Numbered from the stretch's first letter, positions 10,265 to 20,760 are shown. The stretch is DNA of 64,000 bases from Pseudorasbora parva (GCF_024679245.1 NC_090191.1:1834768-1898767), one strand, 5' to 3'. Program-made: numbers and translations. Notes: a model not told the origin generated them from the letters alone.

Positions 10265-11462
10265 TGTAACCCTGGTTTACTGTTATATGCTCTGTTCTCA
10301 CGACTCTCCACTCTTTCACGTTATCGCGAGATTTGTACAAGTATCGCGAGATTTGGCACGGAGATCGCGTCATTTCCCTTTAAATATGGCCGCGCGCTGT
10401 TAGTTTGTGTGTGTGTGGGAGTCGACGTGTTGAGCTGCTGCAGGTAGGCGTTTAACTATGTAAACGTATTCTATTAATCATTATACTGCCGGTTTTGAAC
10501 TGTTATGCCTGCCAACCTCTTTAGATGCCTCCATTTATGTTGAGACTGCTGTATTGAGTGACTTAATCATACGAGAACTGGTGAGTGTCATTGTTTGTAT
10601 CATATAGTGTTAAAGAGCTAATGTTAGTACTTGTGTATGGTATATAGATTTATTAGCCGGTGCTGGCGCTGGCTGTATCAATTTATTACTTAATCAGAAT
10701 ATATTATGTGCTTAATTGTATTAATTTTATATAACTGATGCACTAAATATTTAATGACATTTATAGCAATATTGATGTTTGATTGTGAACTGGTTCTAAT
10801 TAATGCTGAGATGTGTTTTGGAATTATTGATGATATTGTCTATTTATAGAGTACTCTTGTTGACTGCTATATGCAGGATAAAATTGAATCATGTACATGG
10901 TGATGATGATTATGATATGATGTGACATTATATAATTGTTACTTATTGTAATGCTTAATCAGTGTTGCTCATTGCTTGGTCCTGTTTATACAGGCCAGGT
11001 TTCTTGTATGGATGGCGAGCTACTAGGCCCTGAACCGAAGATTGAGTGCAAGCATTTGCCGGTGTGGTAGGAGGCGCTGCAGCTGCTCCCCTTACACATC
11101 CCCGCACACCAATACACACATTCCTACATTATGGTTCTTTGAATTTAATGAACTGATTGACCCAGTGTGCATTGTGCAAGGACGGTTGCAGCTTTTAATC
11201 ATTTGAATGATTGTGTATGACTTGAGAAAACAACACTTAGATTTGTTTATTAACAGTTATGAACTCATTACCATCTTTGTGTACATGTAAATATTGAAAC
11301 TGTCTGTCAGCTTATGTCACTATAATATACTACACTTTTGGGTATCGCAACCACGTGTCTGTGTCTCATTGAACACGCCATTTTCCTCCCTGAGCTGAAC
11401 TTAGTCTTTCTGATACTGGTCCACTATTTTAATCTATTATTGCAGTAATCATACGTGTTACA
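10265..11462 (+). repeat. 5' LTR of intact Ty3 element
   Basis: 1198 bp with TG...CA ends. A promoter-like segment near 10320-10400 has three CpG-rich words: ATCGCGAGAT at 10323-10332 and 10343-10352, and ATCGCG near 10364. These are followed by TTTAAATATGGCCGCGCGC. The rest is AT-rich. Confidence 0.93.
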
Positions 11463-11464
11463 TT

Positions 11465-11482
11465 TGGCGAGCCAGCCAGGAG
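11465..11482 (+). promoter_or_regulatory. primer binding site, tRNA-Arg type
   Basis: TGGCGAGCCAGCCAGGAG starts two bases after the 5' LTR. It equals the reverse complement of the 3' end of vertebrate tRNA-Arg(ACG) with CCA over 18 of 18 bases, using the tRNA sequence as I know it. Confidence 0.75.
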
Positions 11483-11544
11483 GAATTGGGGTGTTTAATG
11501 TACATTGAGTTGTTAAATTGAGTTATTTCAGTTCTGTGAAAATC

Positions 11545-13170
11545 ATGGATGTGTTTTTGAAATGTGGTATTAAATTACCAAATGCTGTACTGGTGGAAGG
11601 CATAACAGAACCGGGAGGTAAGGAGGTCATTGAATTTTTAAGCCAATATGGGTTAATTAGTAAGACTGAGACCATCTCTGAAAAGAAATCTGAATTTGAT
11701 GGTACACTTGTCATTGAGTTCAGTAGTGGTGCCGCTTTGGATGTGTTGCGTCCCACTTTACCTTATACATTTGTTTCTGCTGAAAGGAAATATACATGTT
11801 GCATTTCAGAGTTATCTACTGTTTGTACTGAACATTTTGCTAAAGCTAAAACTGCGTTGTATTTATCTGATTTGCAGAATTTAGCCAAATTAACAGGGGT
11901 GGATTACAAAGAAGTGCTCAGAACGACGATGACTCAGATTGGACTTTCGGTTCCTGAGCTCCGTTCGGCGACTCAGGTGAAAGAGCTATCCATCACAGAG
12001 TTAGCTGTGCCATCTGTGAAGTTATTGACTCAGTCTCCATCAGCCACAGATGCCCCCAGGTCAATACCGGCCAGGTCAGCCACCGAGCCCCACAATGATC
12101 CGAATGACCCTACGCTGCCAGAGTTTAGGCAGTCATCTGCCAGCATTGATGTCCATCCACCTGAGGTACAACGTTACGTAGTGGAGCACATTGTAAAGAA
12201 TGAGGAGAATGCAGTACATCACCAACGGCTTAGGGTGTTTTCGGGTCGGCTCCCAAGACCTGCGCATGAAGCTGATTATGACACCTGGCGGTCAGGGGTA
12301 GAACTGCTGTTGCAAGATCCATCGGCGTCTGATCTCCATCGTTCTAGGAGGATAGTTGAGAGTCTTCTTCCTCCAGCAGCAGATATGGTCAAGCAATTGA
12401 GTTCCAGTACATTGCCTGTGGTGTATTTAAATACTCTTGATTCAGCCTATGCTACTGTGCAAGATGGGGATGAACTATTTGCTAAATTTATGGACACATT
12501 TCAGGACGGAGGTGAGAAACCATCTGCCTTCCTCCAACGGCTCCAGGTTGCCCTGAACTCAGCTAAGAAAAGAGGAGGTGTCATAGAGTCTGAGGTTAAT
12601 CGTCATTTGTTGAATCAGTTCTGTCGGGGGTGCTGGGATAATTCACTTATTGCTGAACTTCAGCTTAAGCAAAAGAAGACTTGTCCACCTAACTTTTCTG
12701 AGCTGCTGCTACTCTTGCGTACCGAAGAGGATCGGGAGGCAGCTAAAGCACTTCGAATGAAGCAGCACCTGGGGTCTACACGGCAGAAGGTCACATCTCA
12801 TGCTCAGGTTGTTCGTTCTGACAGTGAAGATGGAAGGGCAGTGACATCTTTGATTAACATTACCCAGCAACTAGCACAACAACTAGCTGAAGTCCAGCGA
12901 CAGTTAGCCATGCTTACGGCCAGTCAATCAAAGGTCAGTTCCATTTCAAAGACTTCGTCTTACAGTAAGCCACATGTCAGAGCAGCTAATCAGCAGTCCC
13001 GTCCACCTACACTGACTCAGCCCAAACCTGGTTATTGTTTTCGATGTGGTGAGGATGGCCACATCCGTCCCCAATGTGAAAATGAGCCTAACCCTACTCT
13101 GGTTGCTCGTAAGAAGAAACAGTTCACCAGCAATCAACAGAACGCCTCTAACTTTGTTCATTTAAACTGA
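11545..13170 (+). CDS. gag: Gag polyprotein, PNMA-like
   Basis: Structural protein that would form the particle packaging the element RNA. The first ATG is 11545 (MDVFLKCG), giving 541 residues; open codons upstream lack an ATG. The first 90 residues (LPNAVLVEGI, FDGTLVIEFSSGAALD) resemble the RRM-like N-terminal domain of vertebrate PNMA proteins. Residues about 228-400 (LRVFSGRLPRPAHEADYDTW, RIVESLLPPAADMV, FLQRLQVALNSA) resemble the PNMA/Ty3 capsid fold. One CCHC knuckle, CFRCGEDGHIRPQC, lies at about 498-511. The stop TGA (13168-13170) directly follows a TTTAAAC slippery heptamer. PNMA genes are known to derive from Ty3 gag; this looks like the retrotransposon side of that family. Confidence 0.9.
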   Translation: MDVFLKCGIKLPNAVLVEGITEPGGKEVIEFLSQYGLISKTETISEKKSEFDGTLVIEFSSGAALDVLRPTLPYTFVSAERKYTCCISELSTVCTEHFAKAKTALYLSDLQNLAKLTGVDYKEVLRTTMTQIGLSVPELRSATQVKELSITELAVPSVKLLTQSPSATDAPRSIPARSATEPHNDPNDPTLPEFRQSSASIDVHPPEVQRYVVEHIVKNEENAVHHQRLRVFSGRLPRPAHEADYDTWRSGVELLLQDPSASDLHRSRRIVESLLPPAADMVKQLSSSTLPVVYLNTLDSAYATVQDGDELFAKFMDTFQDGGEKPSAFLQRLQVALNSAKKRGGVIESEVNRHLLNQFCRGCWDNSLIAELQLKQKKTCPPNFSELLLLLRTEEDREAAKALRMKQHLGSTRQKVTSHAQVVRSDSEDGRAVTSLINITQQLAQQLAEVQRQLAMLTASQSKVSSISKTSSYSKPHVRAANQQSRPPTLTQPKPGYCFRCGEDGHIRPQCENEPNPTLVARKKKQFTSNQQNASNFVHLN

Positions 13171-16100
13171 GTCCGGTTCCTGTTGTGGGGCAGACAGGGG
13201 CCAGTGGGGACCAAAATTGTCCCAAAGCCAAGACCGTTAATTGTGCAGAAATGTCACTGTCTAAGATGAAGAATGCACCCATAAAATTTCCAAAAGGGCT
13301 TGTGGGCTCAAAGTGTTTTGCTGTGGTTCAGATTGCTGAACAAAGTTCCCACTGTCTTTTAGATACAGGCTCGCAGGTCACTACGATTCCTGTCTCTTTC
13401 TATAACCAGAGCCTCAGCCATTGCCCTGTGAAGCCACTTTACAACTTACTTCAGGTTGAGGGTGCCGCCGGTCAGTCAGTGCCATACCTGGGTTATGTAG
13501 AGGTGAATATTGCTTTTCCCAAAGAGTTTTTGGGGAAAGAAGTTGATATACCGACTCTTGCTCTTGTTGTACCCGATGTACATCCAGGGGATTCTTCACC
13601 TGTGCTGATCGGTATGAATACTCTAGAGCCTTTATATGAACGATATATCAGCAGTGACTTTTCCAGTTTTCAACCTATGGCCCAAGGGTATTGTGCAGTC
13701 TTAAAGCTCCTGCAAGTGAAGTACCAACAGAATCAGGTGGGCAGAACAGGAGTTGTGAGGTTGTTGAGTCAGATGCCAGTTTTGATTCCTGCTGGTCAGA
13801 CCATTGTCCTTGAAGGTTCTGCTAGAGTAGACAGTTCTTCAAAAGTTCAATGGGCTGTAATTGAACATCCAACATCATCACTTCCTGGTGGGCTGTGTGT
13901 CCAGAGCTGTCTCATCACACTTCCAAATCATGCTCCCTACAAGGTTCCTGTTCTTGTTATGAATGAGTCTGAACAAAATGTTTTAATTCCGCCTATGACA
14001 GTAATTGCTGATATTGGCACATCACTCACTATCTTGGCCCAGCAGACTGTAAAAACCCCTTCAGATTCAGGAGGTTCTCAGAGAGGCGCCTTGGAGTTAA
14101 CATTTGGAGAATCTCCTATTCCGCCGGAATGGAAGGAGCGAATAACCCTCAAGCTCAGTCAAATGCCTGAAGTATTTTCTCACCATGATCTTGATTTCGG
14201 CTGCACGGAGCAGGTAAAGCATCGCATTAAGCTCCATGATGAAACCCCTTTTAAGCAGCGGGCTAGGCCGATCCATCCTCGTGACATTGAAGCTGTGCGG
14301 AGCCATTTGCAAGATTTGCTCAACGCTGGTGTCATCCGTGAGTCAGAGTCACCCTTTGCTTCCCCAATTGTGGTGGTCCGGAAACGGAATGGTGACGTAC
14401 GGTTATGTATCGATTATCGTAAATTAAACTTGCAAACAGTGAAAGATGCATATGCCTTGCCGAATCTTGAGGAGTCATTTTCAGCATTAACGGGTTCCAA
14501 ATGGTTTACAGCTCTGGATCTAAAGTCTGGATATTATCAGATTCAAATGGATGAAGTCGACAAGGCTAAAACTGCATTCGTTACACCGTTAGGGTTCTGG
14601 GAATGGAATCGGATGCCACAAGGGGTCACTAATGCTCCAAGTACATTCCAGAGACTGATGGAAAAGTGTATGGGTGATTTAAACCTTAAGGAGGTCCTTG
14701 TGTTCCTAGATGACATTATTATCTTTTCTGACACTTTAGAGGAACATGAGAACTGGTTACTCAAAGTACTTACCCGCTTGGCTGGATTTGGCTTGAAGTT
14801 GTCTCCTGAAAAATGTAAATTCTTCCAGTCCAGTGTACGTTATCTGGGACATATCGTGTCTGAGAAGGGTGTTGAAACGGACCCTGAGAAAATATCCACT
14901 CTCAAATCCTGGCCAGTACCCCGAAATCTCAAAGAGTTGCGGTCTTTCCTGGGGTTCGCAGGGTATTACCGGCGTTTCATTAAGGATTATGCCACCCTGG
15001 TAAAACCCCTTAATGTTCTTACTCAAGGCTATGCACCTCTTCGTCAGTCTAATAAAGATAAAAGTCCTGCAGGGAAGTTCCGGGATCCGAAGCAGTCCTT
15101 TGGGGAGAGATGGACGGCCGACTGTCATGCTGCTTTTAACACCGTAATCTCAAAGTTAACATCTGCTCCTGTCCTTGGGTTCGCCAATCCACAATTGCCT
15201 TACATTTTGCACACAGATGCTAGCATAATTGGATTGGGAGCCGTTTTATACCAAGAACAGGATGGTCAGCTGCAGGTCATTGCTTATGCCAGCCGAGGCC
15301 TGTCTAAGAGTGAGTCTCGATACCCAGCACACAAACTTGAGTTTCTGGCTTTAAAATGGAGTGTCACAGAGAAATTCCATGATTATCTTTATGGTGCTAA
15401 CTTCACGGTCGTCACAGATAACAATCCTCTTACATATGTCTTGACCTCAGCGAAACTGGATGCCACAAGCCATCGATGGTTAGCTGCCTTGTCGACATAT
15501 TCCTTTAAGATGCAGTATCGTGCTGGCAAACACAACTTTGATGCTGATGCTCTATCCCGGCGCTGTCACGGAGAAGTGTTAGATAAAAGTGCAGGTTGTG
15601 AAGAGTGTGAGCTTGTGACTCGTTTAGTGAATCAACGGTGTGACCCGGGTGAAATTTCAGAAATATCCCCTGATAGTGTGGTTGCTATTTGCCAGAGCAG
15701 TCTTGTTAGATCATGCTGTCTTGCTGAGTACTCCCAAAGTGATATGACCCTAGTTGAGTCACTTTCTGTTCATGCTAATATCATCCCTGACAGTTTCGCT
15801 AAGGAGGAATCACATGGCCTTCCTGTCATATCCCCGCTGACCCACACTGACCTGAGGGAAGAACAACGTGCTGATCCAGTAATCCGTGAAGTTATCCATC
15901 AACTCGAGACAGGAGAAAAAGTTCCCCCCAATGCCCGAGAGGAACTTCCTGAACTTGCATTGTTGTTACGGGAGTGTAATCGGTTAAAGCTGGAAGATGG
16001 TATTTTGTATAGGAGAAGGCAGGATGAAGATAAACCGGTTCTACAGCTTGTTTTGCCCTCAGTCTTGCGTACAGTTGTCTTGAAGAGTCTCCACAGTGAC

Positions 16101-17879
16101 ATGGGGCACATGGGCATAGAGCGTACCCTGGATTTGGTACGGCAGCGGTTCTTCTGGCCTAAGATGGCGGTTAATGTTGAGAACTTCATTAAAACTTGTG
16201 GTCGGTGCGTACGACGCAAGAGTCTTCCAGAAAGGGCAGCTCCTTTAGTAAATATCCAAACTAGTCGTCCTTTGGAGTTGTTATGTATGGATTTTCTTAC
16301 CATTGAGCCAGATAGCAGTAACACAAAGAACATCTTGGTGCTTACGGATCACTTCACCAAATTTTCTGTCGCTATTCCAACTGCAAACCAGAAGGCCAAG
16401 ACTGTGGCGAAATGTCTGTGGAATGACTTTATGAGTTGTTATGGCATCCCTGAGCGTCTACATTCTGACCAGGGCCCAGATTTAGAATCTAAGCTGATTA
16501 AGGAGCTCTGTGATGTGGCTGGCATTGAGAAAACTCGAACGACCCCTTACCACCCCAGGGGCAACCCCGTTGAACGCTTCAACCGGACATTGTTAAACAT
16601 GCTGGGCACCCTTGAGAGCAAGCAGAAGGCTAAGTGGAGGGAATACGTTAAACCTCTTGTCCATGCGTATAACTGTACGCGAAATGAGGTAACAGGGTTC
16701 ACGCCCTATGAACTCCTGTTTGGACGATCACCGCGGCTTCCAGTTGATTTAGCTTTTGGCTTGCCTGTCCGTGAATCTCCATCTTCCTCACATTCTCAGT
16801 ATGTGAAGCATTTAAGATCTCGTCTTGAGGAGAGTTATAAGCTTTCAACCCAGAATGCTCAGAAGTCAGCCAAAAGGAACAAAGACCGGTTCGATCAACG
16901 TGTTACACCTGCAAGTTTGGAGGTGGGCGACCGAGTTCTTGTCCGTAATGTTAGAATCCGAGGCAAGCACAAGCTTGAAGACAAGTGGGAACAAGAGGTA
17001 TATGTGGTTGTGAAACGGGCTGGGGATCTTCCAGTTTACACTGTGAGGCCAGAAACTAAGGAAGGACCTACTCGCACACTCCATCGTGATTTGCTTTTGC
17101 CTTGTGGCTTTCTATTATCTATAGAGGACCTTCCTGAAGATCTGCCTGTTCAAAAGCCACACACTCGCAGCCAGAGTTGTAACAAAGCTATTGATCTCTC
17201 TGAGAATGAGGATCCAGTGGATGTTGAACCTGTCATCCTCGGGAGTTTTCCTCAAGTCCCAATGAATATCAGTGTGAACATGGGTGAACTTGAACGAGAA
17301 CCCATGAATTGTGACATTGTAGTGTCTACCTCGTCGACAGTCCCAAGTGATATTGTTGTCCTGCCTCCCTCAGAAAACCTGGTTTCCCAACCTACAATTG
17401 TAATATCTGAAAGCCACTTGCCTGAAGCTGAAGGGTCTGGGCCAACCATTGAGGAAGGTTCATTGATGTCCAGCTGTGATGTAGACGCTATGGTGAAAGA
17501 ACCTGGAATTTCTTTACCTGAACTGAGGGATGAATATGCCCAGAGAGAGGTGGACTTACCTGTGGAAGAGGTACGCATCGATGTGCCTGAAACTGAGGTT
17601 CTTCTGGAGCTTGAGGATGAAGACTGTGGGCCGGTCCAATCTGAGTCATCGGTGGGTTCTGTTGTTCAGAGCTCTGCTACTACTTCTGGTGATATAGTTA
17701 GCTCTGATGTAATACCCAGACGTTCAGGTCGTCAGCGCCAACCCATTCAACGACTTCAATATACAGCATTGGGTAACCCTTTAATTTCAGTTGTTCAAAC
17801 TCTTTTTCATAGTTTGTCCAATGCTTATACAGAGGCCCTTAGTTATGCCACTGCAGCAGACACTAGTTCTAACTTGTAA
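13152..17879 (+). CDS. pol: Pol polyprotein (protease, RT, RNase H, integrase)
   Basis: Open in the -1 frame relative to gag from 13152, overlapping gag by 19 bases, so translation is expected as a Gag-Pol frameshift product; the first internal ATG is only at 13248. Protease: LLDTGSQVTTIP, DTG at 13362-13370. RT: LDLKSGYYQIQ and catalytic FLDD at 14703-14714. RNase H: HTDASIIGLGAV, D at 15216. Integrase zinc finger: His at 16092 and 16107, Cys at 16197 and 16206. Catalytic core: D 16290, D 16467, E 16572. A C-terminal integrase domain (VGDRVLVRNV) is followed by about 260 acidic, Ser-rich residues of unknown role. All catalytic residues are present and no stop interrupts the frame. Confidence 0.93.
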   Translation, partial: LCSFKLSPVPVVGQTGASGDQNCPKAKTVNCAEMSLSKMKNAPIKFPKGLVGSKCFAVVQIAEQSSHCLLDTGSQVTTIPVSFYNQSLSHCPVKPLYNLLQVEGAAGQSVPYLGYVEVNIAFPKEFLGKEVDIPTLALVVPDVHPGDSSPVLIGMNTLEPLYERYISSDFSSFQPMAQGYCAVLKLLQVKYQQNQVGRTGVVRLLSQMPVLIPAGQTIVLEGSARVDSSSKVQWAVIEHPTSSLPGGLCVQSCLITLPNHAPYKVPVLVMNESEQNVLIPPMTVIADIGTSLTILAQQTVKTPSDSGGSQRGALELTFGESPIPPEWKERITLKLSQMPEVFSHHDLDFGCTEQVKHRIKLHDETPFKQRARPIHPRDIEAVRSHLQDLLNAGVIRESESPFASPIVVVRKRNGDVRLCIDYRKLNLQTVKDAYALPNLEESFSALTGSKWFTALDLKSGYYQIQMDEVDKAKTAFVTPLGFWEWNRMPQGVTNAPSTFQRLMEKCMGDLNLKEVLVFLDDIIIFSDTLEEHENWLLKVLTRLAGFGLKLSPEKCKFFQSSVRYLGHIVSEKGVETDPEKISTLKSWPVPRNLKELRSFLGFAGYYRRFIKDYATLVKPLNVLTQGYAPLRQSNKDKSPAGKFRDPKQSFGERWTADCHAAFNTVISKLTSAPVLGFANPQLPYILHTDASIIGLGAVLYQEQDGQLQVIAYASRGLSKSESRYPAHKLEFLALKWSVTEKFHDYLYGANFTVVTDNNPLTYVLTSAKLDATSHRWLAALSTYSFKMQYRAGKHNFDADALSRRCHGEVLDKSAGCEECELVTRLVNQRCDPGEISEISPDSVVAICQSSLVRSCCLAEYSQSDMTLVESLSVHANIIPDSFAKEESHGLPVISPLTHTDLREEQRADPVIREVIHQLETGEKVPPNAREELPELALLLRECNRLKLEDGILYRRRQDEDKPVLQLVLPSVLRTVVLKSLHSDMGHMGIERTLDLVRQRFFWPKMAVNVENFIKTCGRCVRRKSLPERAAPLVNIQTSRPLELLCMDFLTIEPDSSNTKNILVLTDHFTKFSVAIPTANQKAKTVAKCLWNDFMSCYGIPERLHSDQGPDLESKLIKELCDVAGIEKTRTTPYHPRGNPVERFNRTLLNMLGTLESKQKAKWREYVKPLVHAYNCTRNEVTGFTPYELLFGRSPRLPVDLAFGLPVRESPSSSHSQYVKHLRSRLEESYKLSTQNAQKSAKRNKDRFDQRVTPASLEVGDRVLVRNVRIRGKHKLEDKWEQEVYVVVKRAGDLPVYTVRPETKEGPTRTLHRDLLLPCGFLLSIEDLPEDLPVQKPHTRSQSCNKAIDLSENEDPVDVEPVILGSFPQVPMNISVNMGELEREPMNCDIVVSTSSTVPSDIVVLPPSENLVSQPTIVISESHLPEAEGSGPTIEEGSLMSSCDVDAMVKEPGISLPELRDEYAQREVDLPVEEVRIDVPETEVLLELEDEDCGPVQSESSVGSVVQSSATTSGDIVSSDVIPRRSGRQRQPIQRLQYTALGNPLISVVQTLFHSLSNAYTEALSYATAADTSSNL
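13161..13223 (+). promoter_or_regulatory. -1 ribosomal frameshift site with candidate pseudoknot
   Basis: Slippery heptamer T TTA AAC at 13161-13167, split as required by the gag frame, with the gag TGA next. After 7 bases comes a 9-bp stem (13175-13183 with 13194-13202, two G-T pairs). Its loop GGGGCA (13187-13192) can pair with TGTCCC at 13218-13223 to form an H-type pseudoknot. Heptamer, spacing and frame direction all agree with -1 recoding. The pairing was done by hand. Confidence 0.75.
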
Positions 17880-17919
17880 TACTTCTGTGGTTTTTATGCA
17901 GCGAGGACGTGCATGATCT

Positions 17920-17931
17920 AAGGGGGGAGGA
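17920..17931 (+). promoter_or_regulatory. polypurine tract
   Basis: AAGGGGGGAGGA lies immediately before the 3' LTR, the normal place for the plus-strand primer of an LTR retrotransposon. Confidence 0.85.
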
Positions 17932-19129
17932 TGTAACCCTGGTTTACTGTTATATGCTCTGTTCTCACGACTCTCCACTCTTTCACGTTATCGCGAGATT
18001 TGTACAAGTATCGCGAGATTTGGCACGGAGATCGCGTCATTTCCCTTTAAATATGGCCGCGCGCTGTTAGTTTGTGTGTGTGTGGGAGTCGACGTGTTGA
18101 GCTGCTGCAGGTAGGCGTTTAACTATGTAAACGTATTCTATTAATCATTATACTGCCGGTTTTGAACTGTTATGCCTGCCAACCTCTTTAGATGCCTCCA
18201 TTTATGTTGAGACTGCTGTATTGAGTGACTTAATCATACGAGAACTGGTGAGTGTCATTGTTTGTATCATATAGTGTTAAAGAGCTAATGTTAGTACTTG
18301 TGTATGGTATATAGATTTATTAGCCGGTGCTGGCGCTGGCTGTATCAATTTATTACTTAATCAGAATATATTATGTGCTTAATTGTATTAATTTTATATA
18401 ACTGATGCACTAAATATTTAATGACATTTATAGCAATATTGATGTTTGATTGTGAACTGGTTCTAATTAATGCTGAGATGTGTTTTGGAATTATTGATGA
18501 TATTGTCTATTTATAGAGTACTCTTGTTGACTGCTATATGCAGGATAAAATTGAATCATGTACATGGTGATGATGATTATGATATGATGTGACATTATAT
18601 AATTGTTACTTATTGTAATGCTTAATCAGTGTTGCTCATTGCTTGGTCCTGTTTATACAGGCCAGGTTTCTTGTATGGATGGCGAGCTACTAGGCCCTGA
18701 ACCGAAGATTGAGTGCAAGCATTTGCCGGTGTGGTAGGAGGCGCTGCAGCTGCTCCCCTTACACATCCCCGCACACCAATACACACATTCCTACATTATG
18801 GTTCTTTGAATTTAATGAACTGATTGACCCAGTGTGCATTGTGCAAGGACGGTTGCAGCTTTTAATCATTTGAATGATTGTGTATGACTTGAGAAAACAA
18901 CACTTAGATTTGTTTATTAACAGTTATGAACTCATTACCATCTTTGTGTACATGTAAATATTGAAACTGTCTGTCAGCTTATGTCACTATAATATACTAC
19001 ACTTTTGGGTATCGCAACCACGTGTCTGTGTCTCATTGAACACGCCATTTTCCTCCCTGAGCTGAACTTAGTCTTTCTGATACTGGTCCACTATTTTAAT
19101 CTATTATTGCAGTAATCATACGTGTTACA
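17932..19129 (+). repeat. 3' LTR of intact Ty3 element
   Basis: 1198 bp, same length as the 5' LTR and with no difference seen on reading the two copies side by side. Confidence 0.93.
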
Positions 19130-19538
19130 CACACATTATATAATATAGGAAAAAATGATTCAAATGAAAAGACAAAAAAAAAAACAATAGAATAAAAACC
19201 TGTATTCGTCTTTGTTCTAAGGATTCAAACTTCATTAAAATAATGAACAGATAAATAAAATGATTACATTTATTAAGTTTATGTAACTATTGAAAACTAA
19301 TCACAAAGTCCAAAACAAAATCTTATTTTAAGAATATAGTGTGCTTTAATTAAACATTACAGCAAACTACAAATGAATGTATGTTACACCTGATAGATGA
19401 TGACAATGCTGGTTACTTACCCTTGCATTATAAACGATGTTTATTAACAAAGATTCGGGAGGAGGGCTTTCAGATAATTGACACAGGTGGAGAGCACTCA
19501 GCTAATCAACAAGAGGTGTATATATACACGCAGCAGTC
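19130..19538. other. gene-free flank
   Basis: AT-rich DNA between the retrotransposon and the next MITE. I see no exon, repeat border or RNA gene here. Confidence 0.5.
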
Positions 19539-19541
19539 TTA

Positions 19542-20389
19542 AGCCTAGTTCACACTGCCCGATTTTTGCCCCGATTTTGAGTCGCCGACAGGTTTTGTGA
19601 AATCGCCGACAAATGCCCGAGATCACAGGCAAACCGGTGCTCGTGCACGCGAGTGACAATCACGCAGTGTGAATAATCAGACGCGATCAGAGAGAATCGC
19701 CGACGCGGTGAGATATTTGGCATGGTAAATATCTGGAGCTGTCGGCGATTCAAACTCCTGCTGTGTGAAACGAGTTCTGACTGAAAATTACACCGACAGC
19801 CAATGAGAGAGTGAGATACAGGGCAGCAGGAGGTTCAGGGAGGAGTTATAGAGCATAATATCAGTATTTTAATAGATATATTTACAATTCTATCAAACAG
19901 AAACAAAGCCCAAACATTTGCACATCCAGCCGCAGCAGCAGCGCATTACAAAATTATTTATTTACCTCAAACTGTCTTTGCAGAACACAATCCTGGCTCC
20001 CTCTGTCTCTCCAACAATTTCTTCCGCCATAATCTTTTTTCTTTTTCTCCAGAAATCAGCGCACATACAATTTGAAGCAAACTTTGTGCAGTTTATCATT
20101 TTTAATAACAATTCCAAGTCTCGCGCGAGAACTCCGGTCTGACGCACGTGTGATCTCGCGTTGTTTACTCGTCACATCTCACGTGTGTTTGGGAAACGTA
20201 GTTTGCGCACGGGAGAGAGAGTTGTCGGCGATTCTTCCTCTTGTTCAGTCATGCAGTGTGAACTCCTCTGTCGTCAAACCATCGTGCAGTGTGAACACAG
20301 CAGTGACTGAACGATACCCCAGATAGTCATGCAGTGTGAAAAGAGCAGTGACCCGACGAGTTTGAAAATCGTGCCGTCTGAACTAGGCT
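19542..20389. mobile_element. Harbinger-like MITE
   Basis: 848 bp with 25-bp inverted ends starting AGCCTAGTTCACACTGCC, 22 of 25 matching, and a 3-bp target duplication TTA at 19539-19541 and 20390-20392. TTA is the preferred PIF/Harbinger target. The inside repeats the words CGCCGAC and CAGTGTGAA and has no transposase frame, so it is non-autonomous. Confidence 0.85.
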
Positions 20390-20599
20390 TTACCTCTGTT
20401 CTGTTGACAGTTTATCAGCATGGGCAGCATTTCCGACCATTCGCCCCGCCTGCCAGCCCACTCACGCTGTCTACGGCTCCACACTCCTCTCGAAGCAGTT
20501 CTACAAAGCTAAAATCATTTCCTCTCAAATTTATAAGCTACCTCAAACCCCCTATTTTGGGCCGCGTCGATCAACATTCACAGTAAAAATAAACTTTTC

Positions 20600-20760
20600 C
20601 CGAGATGGACGGGACGGGACGGACCGGACCGGGGCGGGGCGGGGCGGACAACATTTGTTGCAATATTGTCCTGTTTGACACTGTGAAGCTGCTTTGACAC
20701 AATCGTCATTTTAAAAATGCTATATAAATAAAGTTGATATATATATATATCCCTGGCTTG
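20600..20760 (+). repeat. GC-rich run and SINE-like 3' tail
   Basis: A run of GGGAC/GGGGC words (20605-20648) is followed by GTGAAGCTGCTTTGACACAA and TATATAAATAAAGTTGATATATAT. I recognise the latter as the kind of tail found on common cyprinid short interspersed repeats. The family assignment is from memory and not tested. Confidence 0.4.

Larger units (their letters stand above)
10265..19129 (+). mobile_element. intact Ty3-type LTR retrotransposon with PNMA-like Gag
   Basis: An 8.9-kb element with two 1198-bp LTRs (10265-11462 and 17932-19129) in which I saw no difference by eye, ends TGTAAC...GTTACA, and a 4-bp flank repeat CACA at 10261-10264 and 19130-19133 (in low-complexity DNA, so weak). 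Gag and pol are full length and open. Pol order is the usual protease, RT, RNase H, integrase. No envelope frame is present. Matching LTRs and intact frames point to a very recent insertion that may still be active. It lies antisense to the HECT-like gene. Confidence 0.93.

Noticed and set aside
11518..11544. Gag start at 11518
   Set aside because: That codon is TTG; the first ATG in frame is 11545 with a reasonable context.
13185..13187. Pol start at 13185
   Set aside because: That codon is GTG, and a heptamer plus overlap show pol is made by frameshifting.
17880..17931. Envelope gene after pol in the intact Ty3 element
   Set aside because: Only about 50 bases separate the pol stop from the 3' LTR, so there is no room for env.
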